NCBI RefSeq assembly: GCF_003258835.1
Contig: NZ_NPEV01000003.1
Coordinates: 98,674 to 162,673 of the forward strand
DNA: 64,000 nt
Origin: Rhodobium orientis
Lineage (GTDB): Bacteria > Pseudomonadota > Alphaproteobacteria > Rhizobiales > Rhodobiaceae
Direction of reading: 5' to 3'
Made by a program: the position numbers and the translations under genes. Each line of letters opens with the position of its first letter. Position 1 is the first letter of the stretch. The notes under the pieces were generated by a model. The model was not told the origin of the DNA, ran no database searches, and saw only the letters and a list, made by a program, of their open reading frames with translations. Below are positions 26,563 through 36,684 of the stretch, one piece after another.

Positions 26563-26788
26563 GATGGTTTGTCTCCCGCGGTTTCTCAATTCGTTATACC
26601 GGTCATAGGCTTTTGACTTCGCATGACAAGCCGGAGCGTATATATGTGTGCGCCGAAGGGTGGTCAAAGGGACGCATCTGCGCCAAATCGACGGGGCGCA
26701 CGCGCCCTGGCGCGTTGCCGTCGACAAAAGAACCGCCCCGGCGCCGAAGCTGCGCCAAGTAAGACCCCTCCGGCCGCAGGAGCATCGA

Positions 26789-27817
26789 ATGCCTTTCGAT
26801 CCCGAACTCGTCCCCGCCACCGGAACGCTGACCGACCCTTTCGGGCGCGACATCACCTATCTCAGGGTTTCCGTCACCGACCGCTGCGATTTCCGCTGCG
26901 TCTATTGCATGGCGGAGAACATGACCTTCCTGCCGAAGCGCGAGGTGCTGACGCTGGAAGAGCTTGAGCGCCTGTGCAGCGCCTTCATCCGCAAGGGCGT
27001 CAAGCGGATCCGCATCACCGGCGGCGAGCCGCTGGTGCGCAAGGGCATCATGGAGCTGTTCCGCTCGCTCGGCCGCCACCTCGATGCCGGCACCCTCGGC
27101 GAGGTGACGCTGACCACCAACGGCTCGCAGCTTTCCCGCTATGCCGCCGAACTTGCCGACTGCGGCGTCAGGCGCATCAACGTCTCGCTCGACACGCTGG
27201 ATGCGGACAAGTTCCGCTCCATCACCCGCCGCGGCGACCTTACCAAGGTGCTGGACGGCCTTGAGGCGGCGGACCGCGCCGGCATCGCCATCAAGCTCAA
27301 CATGGTGGCGCTGCGCGACTTCAACGAGGCGGAAATCGAGCCGATGCTGCGCTATGCCCACGGCCGCGGCTACGACATGACGCTGATCGAGACGATGCCG
27401 CTCGGCGAGATCGACGACGACCGCTGCGACCGCTACCTGCCGCTGTCGGAGGTGCGGGCAAGGCTCTCCGAACGCCTGACGCTCACCGAATCCGCCTACT
27501 CCACCGGCGGTCCGGCGCGCTATGTCGGCATTGCGGAGACCGGCGGCCGGCTTGGCTTCATCACGCCGATGACCCACAATTTCTGCGAAAGCTGCAACCG
27601 GGTGCGCGTCACCTGCACCGGCATGCTCTATCTCTGCCTCGGCCAGAACGACAGCGCGGATCTGCGCGAGCCGTTGCGCGCCTCGGAGGGCGACGAGCTC
27701 CTGTCGCGGGCCATCGACGATGCGATCTCGCGCAAGCCCGAGGGCCACGACTTCGTCATCGACCGGCAGAACGCCGGCCCCAACGTCATCCGCCACATGT
27801 CGGTGACCGGCGGCTGA
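26789..27817 (+). CDS. moaA: GTP 3',8-cyclase (molybdenum cofactor step 1)
   Basis: A 342-residue radical-SAM enzyme that converts GTP to 3',8-cyclo-dihydro-GTP. The SAM-cluster motif is CDFRCVYC (Cys 33, 37, 40), [12 protein letters not shown] follows, the second cluster is held by [19 protein letters not shown], and the essential C-terminal Gly-Gly is present (HMSVTGG). The start ATG at 26789 gives the family length. It is separated by 4 kb from mobA-mobB-moeA. I saw no Moco riboswitch in the leader. Confidence 0.96.
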   Translation: MPFDPELVPATGTLTDPFGRDITYLRVSVTDRCDFRCVYCMAENMTFLPKREVLTLEELERLCSAFIRKGVKRIRITGGEPLVRKGIMELFRSLGRHLDAGTLGEVTLTTNGSQLSRYAAELADCGVRRINVSLDTLDADKFRSITRRGDLTKVLDGLEAADRAGIAIKLNMVALRDFNEAEIEPMLRYAHGRGYDMTLIETMPLGEIDDDRCDRYLPLSEVRARLSERLTLTESAYSTGGPARYVGIAETGGRLGFITPMTHNFCESCNRVRVTCTGMLYLCLGQNDSADLREPLRASEGDELLSRAIDDAISRKPEGHDFVIDRQNAGPNVIRHMSVTGG

Positions 27818-27909
27818 TTGCCGCCGCCGGGAACCTTTCCCGACGACGTTTCCATCCCTAATGTCTAGCCGGCGCATCGCCCGCCAACCGACGTGGGTCC
27901 GTTACCGCC

Positions 27910-28866
27910 GTGTTCGACTTCGCCCGCCTTCAAGAGACAGCCGTCGGCCGCAACATGGCTGGCGCCCTGGCCATGCTGGTCTCCGGGCTCGGCTACACGG
28001 TCAACGACGCTTTCACCAAGACGGTGTCGGAGGACCTGCCGACCGGCGAAATCATCTTCGTCAGGGGCATCTTCGCCTCGGCGATGATCGTCGCGATCCT
28101 CGTCGCCACCGGCTCCTTCCGGCGGGTCCGGGTGCCGCGCTCGCAGGCCGTTGCCTGGCGCATCTTCGGCGAGGTCGGCGCCACGGTGCTGTTCCTTGCC
28201 GCGCTCTTTCACATGCCGATCGCCGAGGCGACAGTAATCCTTCAGACCGCGCCGCTGGCGGTCACCGCGGCCTCGGCCGTGCTCCTGAAGGAAGCCGTCG
28301 GCTGGCGGCGCTGGACGGCGGTCACCATCGGCTTTTGCGGCATCCTCCTCATCGTCCGGCCGGGATTTTCCGGCTTCGACCTGTGGGCGCTGGTCGCCCT
28401 TGCCGCGGTCGTCTTCATCGTTATCCGCGACCTCGCCACCCGGCTGATCTCAGCCGACATCCCGACGCTGACGATCACCATGATGACGACCTTCACCGTC
28501 ACCGTGCTCGGCCTTGCCATGGGGGTGTTTGAGAGCTGGGTGATGCCGAGCGCCGCAGAGGTGTTCTTCCTGTTTTCCGCGGCCGTCTTCATCATCATCG
28601 GCTACTTCTTCATCATCGTCGCCATGCGCGTTGCCGACATCGGCTTCGTGTCACCGTTCCGCTACGCCATCGTGCTCTATGCCGGCATTCTCGGCTATGC
28701 GATCTGGGGCGACGTGCCGGATCTGCCGATGATCGTCGGCGCCGCCATCGTCATTGCCACGGGCATCTACACCTTCCACCGGGAACGGCTGGTGCGCCGG
28801 GCCGACCCCGAGGCCGCGCCGCCTCCGCGCCCGCCGGGGGCCGGCCCGCCGCTCGCCAACGGCTGA
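27910..28866 (+). CDS. DMT-superfamily (EamA) transporter
   Basis: A 318-residue inner-membrane protein with about ten helices in two EamA repeats, for example FLAALFHMPIAEATVILQTAPLA in part and VADIGFVSPFRYAIVLYAG. The C-terminus ends in a Pro/Ala-rich cytosolic tail. The listed start is GTG; an ATG 16 codons later (27958) is an alternative. Substrate unknown. It follows moaA by 92 bases but has no link to cofactor synthesis that I can see. Confidence 0.83.
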   Translation: MFDFARLQETAVGRNMAGALAMLVSGLGYTVNDAFTKTVSEDLPTGEIIFVRGIFASAMIVAILVATGSFRRVRVPRSQAVAWRIFGEVGATVLFLAALFHMPIAEATVILQTAPLAVTAASAVLLKEAVGWRRWTAVTIGFCGILLIVRPGFSGFDLWALVALAAVVFIVIRDLATRLISADIPTLTITMMTTFTVTVLGLAMGVFESWVMPSAAEVFFLFSAAVFIIIGYFFIIVAMRVADIGFVSPFRYAIVLYAGILGYAIWGDVPDLPMIVGAAIVIATGIYTFHRERLVRRADPEAAPPPRPPGAGPPLANG

Positions 28867-28974
28867 TCATCGTCGACGGCAGTTGCCTTTTTCGGCCGCC
28901 GGGGAATATGCTAGCGGCAAGGTGCCGCAGCTTCTCCCGCCGCGGCCGGCCTCCCCTCATTTCGAAAGCCCACC

Positions 28975-30192
28975 ATGCCGCCCGCCGTAGCCGACACTTC
29001 GATTCGCCCGCCGTCGCTCGCCATCCTGATCGCGGTCTCCTGGATCAATCCCCTGGCGCTCAACATCTTCGTGCCGTCGATGCCGGGCATGATCGTCGCG
29101 CTCGACACCAACGCGGAGGTCGTGCAGCTCACCCTGTCGCTCTATCTCGGCGCCGTGGCGATCGCCCAGCTCGTCCTCGGCCCGCTGTCCGACATGTTCG
29201 GCCGCCGGCCCGTAGTGCTCGCCGGCATGGCCCTTTTCATCGTCTCCAGCCTGATCTGCGCGCTTGCCGGTTCCGTTGAAGTGCTGATCGCCGGGCGCAT
29301 CCTGCAGGCGGCCGGCGGCTGCGCCGGCATCGTGCTGGCCCGCTCCATCGTCCGCGACCTCTTCGAGCAGGAAAAGGCCGCCTCGATGATCGGCTACGTC
29401 ACCGCCGGCATGGCGATCGCGCCGCTTTTCGCACCTGCCATCGGCGGCGTGCTCGACCAGTTCTTCGGCTGGCGCTCTAGCTTCTTCTTCGTTGCCGCCC
29501 TCGGCGTCGCCGTGCTCATCGCCGCCTGGTTCGGCCTGTCGGAGACCAACATGAACCGCGGCCGCTCCAGCGGCTTTGCCCGCATGTTCGACGGCTTTGC
29601 GATCCTGGCGCGCTATCCCCTGTTCTGGGCCCATTCGCTGACACTGATGCTGACGACGGGCGTCTTCTTCGGCTTCCTCGGCGCGGCCCCCTTCATCTCC
29701 TCGCACGTCATGCACCTGACGCCGAGCCAGTACGGGTTCTATTTCGCCCTCATCGGCCTCGGCTACATGACCGGCAACATGTTCTCCGGGCGCTATGCGT
29801 CGCGGATCGGCACGCGGCGTCTGATCGCCATCGGCACCGTGCTCGCCCTTGCCGCCGCCCTCGTCATGCTCGCCGCCTTCCTTGCCGACATCGTCCATCC
29901 GATCGCCATGTTCGGGCCGATGCTGTTCATCGGCATGGCCAACGGCATGGTCATTCCGGCGACCATGTCCGGGGCGGTCAGCGTCCGGCCCGACCGGGCG
30001 GGCGCGGCCTCCGGTCTCGCCGGCAGCCTGCAGATCGGCGGCGGCGCCATCGCCAGCTACATGATCACGACGCTGATCACGACGGAAAGCGGCGAGATCA
30101 TCGCCCTGCCGCTTGCCATCGCGTCGACCTCCTTTGCCACGGCGGCGCTCATCGGCGGCATTGCCACGCGCTTCCTGCACCGCGAGGAGTGA
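28975..30192 (+). CDS. Bcr/CflA-type drug-resistance MFS transporter
   Basis: A 405-residue major-facilitator protein with twelve predicted helices. The loop motif QLVLGPLSDMFGRRPVVLAG (MFS motif A) and GRILQAAGGCAGIVLARSIV mark the Bcr/CflA group of drug/proton antiporters in the inner membrane. The true substrate is not known. An intrinsic terminator follows 17 bases after the stop. Confidence 0.88.
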   Translation: MPPAVADTSIRPPSLAILIAVSWINPLALNIFVPSMPGMIVALDTNAEVVQLTLSLYLGAVAIAQLVLGPLSDMFGRRPVVLAGMALFIVSSLICALAGSVEVLIAGRILQAAGGCAGIVLARSIVRDLFEQEKAASMIGYVTAGMAIAPLFAPAIGGVLDQFFGWRSSFFFVAALGVAVLIAAWFGLSETNMNRGRSSGFARMFDGFAILARYPLFWAHSLTLMLTTGVFFGFLGAAPFISSHVMHLTPSQYGFYFALIGLGYMTGNMFSGRYASRIGTRRLIAIGTVLALAAALVMLAAFLADIVHPIAMFGPMLFIGMANGMVIPATMSGAVSVRPDRAGAASGLAGSLQIGGGAIASYMITTLITTESGEIIALPLAIASTSFATAALIGGIATRFLHREE

Positions 30193-30208
30193 GTCAACGA
30201 ACTGACAC

Positions 30209-30235
30209 AACCATCCGGTTCCGCGGTGGTTTTTT
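30209..30235 (+). terminator. Intrinsic terminator after the MFS gene
   Basis: AACCATCCG pairs with CGGTGGTT (one bulged T) and is followed by a T run (TTTTTT at the stem end), 17 bases after the stop. Confidence 0.7.
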
Positions 30236-30411
30236 CACCTGTTGCGAGACAACTTTCGGTTCATGACACTCCGCATGAACACGACCGGTGCGTGAAGATA
30301 TTGATTCCGGTTTCTGCGGCAACGGATTGAGCAGGAATCGGTTTTCCGCACCGCGCCGCCGGGCGCCGTTTTCGCACCGGAAGCGGCCCTTCTCACGTCA
30401 AAATGCGCACA

Positions 30412-30445
30412 AAAGAAAACGGCTGCGGAACAGAGTCCGCAGCCG
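30412..30445 (-). terminator. Intrinsic terminator after mrp
   Basis: A 10-bp perfect stem (CGGCTGCGGA / TCCGCAGCCG) with a 6-base loop at 30420-30445. On the minus strand it is followed by TTTTCTTTT, 31 bases past the mrp stop. Confidence 0.85.
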
Positions 30446-30476
30446 CCGTCAAATCATTGCCGAGAATTGGTTTTCG

Positions 30477-31601
30477 TCAGTCCATGACGATCTTCGGCGC
30501 GGCGCGCTGGGCGCCCTGACGGGTCGTCACCTGCTCCCACACCTTGCCGGCGATGTCCTTGAAGATCTTGGCGTGCGGGCCGTCCGGGTCGGAGACGACG
30601 ACCGGCGTTCCGGCATCCGACGTCTCGCGGATGGCCATGTGCAGCGGCACTTCGCCGAGGAACGGTGCGCCGAGCTTTTCGGCCTCGGCCCTGGCACCGC
30701 CATGGCCGAAGATGTCGGAACGCTCGCCGCAGGACGGGCACAGGAAATAGCTCATGTTCTCGACAATGCCGAGCACCGGCACGCTGACCTTCTTGAACAT
30801 GGCAAGGCCCTTGCGGGCATCGATCAGGGCGAGATCCTGCGGCGTGGAGACGATGACGGCGCCGGCCAGCGGCACCTGCTGGGCCATCGTGAGCTGGGCG
30901 TCGCCCGTGCCCGGCGGCATGTCGACGACCATGACGTCGAGATCGCCCCAGTCGACCTCGCGCAGCATCTGGGTCAGCGCCGACATCACCATCGGTCCGC
31001 GCCAGATCATCGGCGTGTCCTCTTCGACGAGGAAGCCCATGGACATGACCTTGAGGCCGTAGCCCTCGAAGGCCTTCAGCTTGCCCTCGGCGGGCGGCTC
31101 CGGCATCCGGTCGATCTTCAACAGCCGCGGCAGCGACGGGCCGTAGATGTCGGCGTCGAGCACGCCGACCTTGAGGCCATTCGCCTGCAGGCCGAGGGCG
31201 AGGTTGATCGCCGTCGTCGACTTGCCGACGCCGCCCTTGCCGGAGGCGACCGCGATGATCGTCTTGACGCCGTCGACGCCGGGCTTGGCCGGATCGGGAC
31301 CGGGGGCGGCCGGACGGGCCTGCTGCGGCGCGGGCCCACCGCTGCCGGGCTTGCGCTCCGCCGTCAGCGCGACCATGACGCTCTCGACGCCCGGAATGCG
31401 CGACACCACCTCCTCGGCGGCCTTGCGCATCGGCTCCAGGTCGTTGGCCTTGTCCGCATCGACCGTGATGGAAAAGGCGACCCGGCCGCCGGAGACGAAG
31501 ATGTCGGACACCAGCCCCAGTTCCACGAGGTCGCCGTTGCCGTCCGGTCCGCGCACCTTCTGCAGGCGCTCCAGAATCATTTCCTTGGTGACTTCACTCA
31601 T
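30477..31601 (-). CDS. mrp: Mrp/ApbC iron-sulfur cluster carrier ATPase
   Basis: A 374-residue cytosolic P-loop ATPase that carries and inserts Fe-S clusters. An N-terminal MIP18 (DUF59) domain (about 1-85) is followed by a Pro/Ala linker, then the deviant Walker A ASGKGGVGKSTTAINLALGL, VVDMPPGTGDAQLT and the cluster-binding YFLCPSCGERSDIFG with the CxxC pair. The C-terminal extension is short. The ATG is at 31601. Divergent from mobA. Confidence 0.94.
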   Translation of the reverse strand: MSEVTKEMILERLQKVRGPDGNGDLVELGLVSDIFVSGGRVAFSITVDADKANDLEPMRKAAEEVVSRIPGVESVMVALTAERKPGSGGPAPQQARPAAPGPDPAKPGVDGVKTIIAVASGKGGVGKSTTAINLALGLQANGLKVGVLDADIYGPSLPRLLKIDRMPEPPAEGKLKAFEGYGLKVMSMGFLVEEDTPMIWRGPMVMSALTQMLREVDWGDLDVMVVDMPPGTGDAQLTMAQQVPLAGAVIVSTPQDLALIDARKGLAMFKKVSVPVLGIVENMSYFLCPSCGERSDIFGHGGARAEAEKLGAPFLGEVPLHMAIRETSDAGTPVVVSDPDGPHAKIFKDIAGKVWEQVTTRQGAQRAAPKIVMD

Positions 31602-31908
31602 TCTTGCCGTCCCTTTGTCCCTTTTGTCCGCCGCACCGGCGCCGGCTTATATTCGAAACCGATAATGTAAGTCCCGCGCCCGCAGCGTCAATGTGTCGGC
31701 CTTCTGCCTTGGGTAAATCCCCGGGCTCAAATTGTGAAGTTCGTAATACCGAATTTTCACGATTGTCGCGCAGCGCACTTGCCGCAGGGGGCAAGACTTC
31801 TCATAACCACATGATGCCCGGAGACATGTTGTCCAGTACGGTGACCGGATTCGCTGCCCCGTCGCGGAACGCGCCGGCCTTTCGGCGTCGGCTGCAGGGG
31901 GCGAACGG
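31602..31908. other. Divergent spacer between mrp and mobA
   Basis: A 307-base spacer with moderately AT-rich parts (TTATATTCGAAACCGATAATG at about 31648-31668; TACCGAATTTTCACGATTG near 31747) that probably hold both promoters. I saw no gene or riboswitch. Confidence 0.5.
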
Positions 31909-32631
31909 ATGACGTCCGGCCGCGATCCCGTCCCCGGCCTTTCGCGCGGCCCGATCACCGGCCTTGACGAGACCCTCGTCAACGATCCGGCCCGTTATGC
32001 GCCGATCGTCGCCGGCTGCGTCCTGGCCGGCGGGCAATCCCGGCGCATGGGCGGCGGCGACAAGGGGCTCCTCGACCTCGGCGGCCGGCCGATCCTCGCC
32101 CATGTGGTGGAGCGGCTTTCTCCCCAGGTCGGCGCGCTGGCGCTCAACGCCAATGGCGACCCGGCACGGTTCGACGCCTTCGGGCTTCCCGTCATCGCCG
32201 ACCCCGTCGAGGGCTTCGTCGGGCCGCTCGCCGGCATCCTTGCCGGCATGCTGTGGGCCCGCGAGGCCGCCCCGAAGGCGTCCTTTCTGGTGACGGCGGC
32301 GGGCGACACGCCGTTCTTTCCCAAAGACCTCGTTGCCCGCCTCGTCGGCGCCGCCGGCTACGCGGAGGACCTCATCGGGCTTGCCGTTTCCGGCGAGCGG
32401 CTGCAGCCGGTGTTCGGGCTCTGGCCACTCGGCCTCGCCGGCGACCTTCAGGCCTGGCTGGAGGGCGGAAAGAGCCGAAAGGTGCAGGATTGGGTAGCGC
32501 ATCATACGAAAGTCGAGGTACGCTTTTCCGGTCCTCTCATCGACGGCATCGAAATCGATCCGTTTTTCAACATAAACGCACCGGAAGACAAAGAGACGGC
32601 TGAAGCCGTCCTGGAAGGACTGACAGCATGA
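31909..32631 (+). CDS. mobA: Molybdenum cofactor guanylyltransferase
   Basis: A 240-residue enzyme that attaches GMP to molybdopterin to give the MGD cofactor of DMSO-reductase-type enzymes. The nucleotide loop is CVLAGGQSRRMGGGDKGLL, with the conserved Arg and Lys; NANGDPARF and VTAAGDTPFFP follow. About 30 residues precede the family's usual start, so translation may begin later. The stop overlaps the mobB start by four bases (ATGA), so the three genes form one operon. Confidence 0.93.
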   Translation: MTSGRDPVPGLSRGPITGLDETLVNDPARYAPIVAGCVLAGGQSRRMGGGDKGLLDLGGRPILAHVVERLSPQVGALALNANGDPARFDAFGLPVIADPVEGFVGPLAGILAGMLWAREAAPKASFLVTAAGDTPFFPKDLVARLVGAAGYAEDLIGLAVSGERLQPVFGLWPLGLAGDLQAWLEGGKSRKVQDWVAHHTKVEVRFSGPLIDGIEIDPFFNINAPEDKETAEAVLEGLTA

Positions 32632-33191
32632 CGAAACTCTTTGGGGCGAACGAGACCCCGGTGGTCGGCGTGACCGGCTGGAAGAACTCCGGCAAGACCA
32701 CCCTGGTGGCGCGCGTCGTCGCCGAACTGACACGGCGCGGCTACACGGTCTCCACCGTCAAGCACGCCCACCACGCCTTCGACGTCGACCATGAAGGCAC
32801 AGACTCCTACAAGCACCGGGAGGCCGGCGCGGTCGAGGTGGCCCTCGTCTCCGGCTATCGCTGGGTCTTGATGCACGAGAACCGGGACGACGAGGACGAG
32901 CCGGGCCTTGCCGACTTCCTGCCGCGGATGGCGCCGCGCGACATCATCGTCGTGGAAGGCTACAAGCGCGAGGACTTCCCCAAGATCGAGGTCCGGCGCA
33001 GCGCCGCGCGCAAGCACGATCCGCTGGCGCTGACCGACCCCACCGTCATCGCCATCGCCTCCGACCACCCCGTCGACGAAACCGACAAGCCGGTGTTCGA
33101 GCTCGACGCCATCGCCGAGATCACCGATTTCATCGTCCAGACCTTCGCGCTGCGCACCATCGCGCCCGAGGAAAAAGATGCCGCCCAATAA
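32628..33191 (+). CDS. mobB: Molybdopterin-guanine dinucleotide biosynthesis protein B
   Basis: A 187-residue GTP-binding partner of MobA. The Walker A loop is VTGWKNSGKTTLVARVVAEL, and STVKHAHHAFDVDHEGTDSY and VEGYKREDFPKIEV are family hallmarks. It overlaps mobA by four bases and moeA by 14. MobB is not essential in E. coli but raises MobA activity. Confidence 0.94.
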   Translation: MTKLFGANETPVVGVTGWKNSGKTTLVARVVAELTRRGYTVSTVKHAHHAFDVDHEGTDSYKHREAGAVEVALVSGYRWVLMHENRDDEDEPGLADFLPRMAPRDIIVVEGYKREDFPKIEVRRSAARKHDPLALTDPTVIAIASDHPVDETDKPVFELDAIAEITDFIVQTFALRTIAPEEKDAAQ

Positions 33192-34479
33192 CAGGTTGCC
33201 CGATAGCAGGCTCAAGGACGACTGCTTCGCCACGGACCGGGAGTGCCTGACCCACGCCGAGGCGCTGGCCCTGCTGAAGGCGCAGGTCGCACCGGTCGTC
33301 GACAGCGAGACGGTGCCGCTCATCGCCGCCGGCGGCCGGGTTCTCGCCGAGGAGATCGTCGCGCCGCGCGACGTGCCGCTGGCCGACAACACCGCCGTCG
33401 ACGGCTACGCCTTCAGCCATGCCGACTATATCGCCTCGGAAGGACGCCTTCCCGTCGCCATGCGGATCGCAGCCGGCCATCCGGCCGGGACGGCGCTTGC
33501 ACAGGGCACCGCAGCGCAGATCTTCACCGGCGCGGTGATGCCGCCGGGGGCCGATACCGTCGCCATGCAGGAGGACTGCCGGATCGACGACGGCGAGCCG
33601 CCGATCGTGAACGTCCCGCCCGGCCTGAAACAGGGCGCCAACCGGCGCCGGGCCGGCGAGGATGTCGCCGCCGGGTCGGCCCTTTTGGTGCCCGGGCTGC
33701 GGTTGCGGCCCCAGGACGTCGGCGCCATCGCGTCCACCGGCAAGGCGGAGGTCACCGTCTATCGCCGGCTCCGGGCCGCGCTCGTCTCCACCGGCGACGA
33801 GATCGTGCGGCCGGGCAATCCGATCGCGCCGGGCCAGGTGTTCGACGCCAACCACTACCTGCTTTCCGAACTCCTGGCCGCCGCCAATGTTGCCGTCAGC
33901 GATCTCGGCGTCCTTGCCGACGACCCTATCCTCATCCGGGAACGCCTTGCCGAGGCGGCCGCCTCCCATGACATCCTGATCACCTCCGGCGGCGTCAGCC
34001 ATGGCGGCGAGGACCACCTTGCCGATGCGGTCGCCGCCCTCGGCTCACGGCATCTGTGGCAACTCGCCATCAAGCCGGGGCGGCCGGTCAGCTTCGGCCA
34101 GATCGGCGACTGCGTCGCCGTCGGCCTGCCGGGCAATCCGGTCGCCGCCTTCGTCTGCTTCCTCAACTACGCCATGCCGGTGCTGTCGGCGATGGGCGGC
34201 GCCGGGTTCCAGACGCCGATCCCCTACCGCATTCCCGCCGCCTTCGATTTCGCCAAGAAGCCGGGACGCCGCGAGTTCCTGCGCGGCATCCTCGAGCGCG
34301 ACGCCGACGGCCATATGGTGGTGAAGAAATTCGCCCGCGACGGCTCGGCGCTGATCTCGTCGCTGCGCGAGGCCGACGGGCTGATCCTGCTGGCCGAGGA
34401 GACAACCTCGGTGGCGGCGGGCGAGACCGTCGAGTTCATCCCCTTTTCCGCCTACGGCATCGCCGAACGCACCCTTTAG
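33178..34479 (+). CDS. moeA: Molybdopterin molybdotransferase
   Basis: A 433-residue enzyme that inserts molybdate into adenylylated molybdopterin. DNTAVDGYAF, IFTGAVMPPGADTVAMQED, STGDEIVRPG, TSGGVSHGGEDH and GLPGNPVAAFVCF appear in family order. It overlaps the mobB 3' end by 14 bases in another frame. Adenylylation needs MogA/MoaB, not seen in this window. The first 20 residues precede the usual family start. Confidence 0.95.
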   Translation: MPPNNRLPDSRLKDDCFATDRECLTHAEALALLKAQVAPVVDSETVPLIAAGGRVLAEEIVAPRDVPLADNTAVDGYAFSHADYIASEGRLPVAMRIAAGHPAGTALAQGTAAQIFTGAVMPPGADTVAMQEDCRIDDGEPPIVNVPPGLKQGANRRRAGEDVAAGSALLVPGLRLRPQDVGAIASTGKAEVTVYRRLRAALVSTGDEIVRPGNPIAPGQVFDANHYLLSELLAAANVAVSDLGVLADDPILIRERLAEAAASHDILITSGGVSHGGEDHLADAVAALGSRHLWQLAIKPGRPVSFGQIGDCVAVGLPGNPVAAFVCFLNYAMPVLSAMGGAGFQTPIPYRIPAAFDFAKKPGRREFLRGILERDADGHMVVKKFARDGSALISSLREADGLILLAEETTSVAAGETVEFIPFSAYGIAERTL

Positions 34480-34594
34480 CCATGACATCCGACGTTCAGC
34501 AACTTGAAACCTTGAATTGCAATACTGGGACGGGCACGCAAATCGCGGGCGTCCCCGCCTGCCCGCAAGTGGTACCGAAGCCGAAAGACAGACG

Positions 34595-35359
34595 ATGCGC
34601 CTGCTGAGCGCCGCCCTGACGGCGGTCGTCGTTGTCCTGGCAGCATTGCTGCCGGCGGCGGCAAAGGACTGGAAGACGTTGCGGATCGGCATCGAGGGCG
34701 CCCATCCGCCGTTCAACTATTTCGATGCGCTGGGCGAACTCCGGGGCTTCGATGTCGACATCGCCCGGGTCATCTGCGCCAAGCTCAAGGCCGAGTGCAC
34801 CTTCATCGTCCGCGACTGGCCGGAAATCATCGACGGGCTGACCACCGGCGCCTATGACGCCATCGTCTCCTCGCTGGCGATCACCGAGGAGCGCCGCAAG
34901 AGGATCGCCTTTTCCAAGCGCTACTACCGCACGACATCCGTCTTCGTCCTTGCCAAGGCCTCTCCGGTCACCCTGTTTTCCCGCTCCGCCCTCGATCACC
35001 GCATCGTCGGCGCGCAGGAAGGGACGATCCACCAGAGCTATCTGGAAGAAACCTACTGGAGCACGATCATCCGCCCCTATCCGACGGAGGAAGAGGCTTT
35101 TCTCGACCTTGCCGCCGGCAGGATCGACGCGATTTTCGTCGACAAGCTGGCGGCGACCTACTGGCTCGCCAAGCATGACGACGGCCGCTGCTGCAAGATC
35201 GCCGGCGCGGAGCTGACGATCAGCCAGGGCATCGGCGTCGGCCTGCGCCAGGAGGACGAAGACCTGAAGCAGAAGATCGACGAGGCGATCGACGCCATGC
35301 GCGCCGACGGGATCTACAGGACCATCAACGCCAAGTATTTTCCGTTTTCGATCGACTGA
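34595..35359 (+). CDS. Periplasmic amino-acid-type solute-binding protein (SBP_bac_3), orphan
   Basis: A 254-residue exported binding protein. The signal peptide ends near LLPAAAKDW (residue about 24). IGIEGAHPPFNYFDALGELR, FDVDIARVICAKL and YDAIVSSLAITEERRK are standard for polar amino acid ABC-transporter receptors; the final IYRTINAKYFPF closes the fold. No permease or ATPase genes are next to it, so it either works with genes elsewhere or serves as a sensor. The start ATG at 34595 is chosen by the signal peptide. Confidence 0.88.
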   Translation: MRLLSAALTAVVVVLAALLPAAAKDWKTLRIGIEGAHPPFNYFDALGELRGFDVDIARVICAKLKAECTFIVRDWPEIIDGLTTGAYDAIVSSLAITEERRKRIAFSKRYYRTTSVFVLAKASPVTLFSRSALDHRIVGAQEGTIHQSYLEETYWSTIIRPYPTEEEAFLDLAAGRIDAIFVDKLAATYWLAKHDDGRCCKIAGAELTISQGIGVGLRQEDEDLKQKIDEAIDAMRADGIYRTINAKYFPFSID

Positions 35360-35360
35360 C

Positions 35361-35391
35361 CGGCGGTCCGCCCGCACGCGGCGGGCCGCCG
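35361..35391 (+). terminator. GC-rich hairpin after the binding-protein gene
   Basis: A 12-bp stem (CGGCGGTCCGCC / GGCGGGCCGCCG, one wobble pair) with a 7-base loop begins at the base after the stop. Only a weak pyrimidine stretch follows. Confidence 0.5.
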
Positions 35392-35426
35392 CATCTCTTC
35401 CCCGCCCCTTTGCCAGCGAGCCCGCC

Positions 35427-36578
35427 ATGACCCAAGCCTCAGATCCGCGCATCGAGACGCTGCTTGCCCACGGGCCCGGCAGGGATGCCGCGAGCGGCGG
35501 CGTGGTGCCGCCGATCCAGCCCTCCACCACCTATTTCCGGAACGAGGACTACGCGCTGGCCGCCGACGGCCATCTCTACGGCCGCGACGACCTGCCGATC
35601 CCTGCCGACCTCGATGCCCTCCTTGCCCGGCTGGAAGGCGTTGCCGACGCCATCGCCCTTCCCTCCGGCATGGCCGCCATTGCCGCCGTCTTTCGCGCCG
35701 TGCCGCGCGGCGCCACCGTCCTCATTCAGTCCGGCATCTATTGGGGAACGACGGGTTTTCTACGCCAATTCTGCCCCAAGAACGGCCTCGGCATGGTCGA
35801 GGTCGATGCCACCGATGCCGCAATGCTCGCCGCCGCCATCGCGCGGGAAAAGCCCCACCTCGTCTTCCTGGAAGTGCCGTCCAATCCGTGGCTGCGGGTC
35901 GCCGATATCGAAGCGGCGGCACAAGCCGCCCGTGCTGCCGGCGCACTCCTTGCGGTCGATGCCACGGTGGCGACGCCGGTGCACATGAAAGCCGCCAGCC
36001 TTGGCGCCGACATCGTCGTCCATTCCGCCACCAAGGCGCTCAACGGCCATTCGGACGTGCTGGCCGGCGTCGTCGCCAGCGACCATGTCGAGGCCGACTG
36101 GTGGCATGCGATCCGGGGAGAGCGGCGCCAGGCTGGCGCCATGCTCGGGCCGTTCGAGGCCTGGCTCCTCATCCGCGGGCTACGTACCCTTGCCCTCCGC
36201 GCCGAGCGCATGGCGGCGAATGCGCAAGCGATCGCGGAATTCCTGGCCGGCCACAGCAAGATCGAGGCGGTCCACTATCCGGGCCTCAAGACCCATCCGG
36301 ACCACGCGCTTGCCATCAGCCAGATGACCGGCGGCTTCGGCGGCCTGCTGTCGTTCCAGATCCGGGGCGACGCGGCGGCGACCCTTGCCGTTGCCGGCCG
36401 CCTTGAGCTGATCACACGGGCGACCTCGCTCGGCGGCGTTGAAAGCCTGATCGAGCACCGCCAAAGCGTCGAGCCGCCGGAGACCGGCATGCCGGAGAAC
36501 CTCTTACGGCTTTCCGTCGGCATCGAGCATGTGGACGATCTGATCGCCGATCTCAACAACGCCTTCGCCGCAATCTGA
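35427..36578 (+). CDS. metC: Cystathionine beta-lyase
   Basis: A 383-residue PLP enzyme of the Cys/Met-metabolism family that splits cystathionine into homocysteine, pyruvate and ammonia. VPPIQPSTTYFRNED at the start, YGRDDLP, the PLP lysine in VVHSATKALNGHSDVLAG, and TSLGGVESLIEHR near the end are present. The alphaproteobacterial MetC group fits best; cystathionine gamma-synthase or lyase activity cannot be ruled out by eye. Confidence 0.88.
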   Translation: MTQASDPRIETLLAHGPGRDAASGGVVPPIQPSTTYFRNEDYALAADGHLYGRDDLPIPADLDALLARLEGVADAIALPSGMAAIAAVFRAVPRGATVLIQSGIYWGTTGFLRQFCPKNGLGMVEVDATDAAMLAAAIAREKPHLVFLEVPSNPWLRVADIEAAAQAARAAGALLAVDATVATPVHMKAASLGADIVVHSATKALNGHSDVLAGVVASDHVEADWWHAIRGERRQAGAMLGPFEAWLLIRGLRTLALRAERMAANAQAIAEFLAGHSKIEAVHYPGLKTHPDHALAISQMTGGFGGLLSFQIRGDAAATLAVAGRLELITRATSLGGVESLIEHRQSVEPPETGMPENLLRLSVGIEHVDDLIADLNNAFAAI

Positions 36579-36684
36579 GCGCCCCCTGACAGCGTCGACG
36601 CGATGGGCTAGAACTGGATAAACCTTTGCGGGCGGCGACCGCCGGCCCGCCTATCAGCCACGACAGGAAGCGCGGAGCGGCAAA

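Noticed and set aside
26563..26788. Molybdenum cofactor riboswitch before moaA
   Set aside because: The conserved Moco-motif segments could not be found in the leader.
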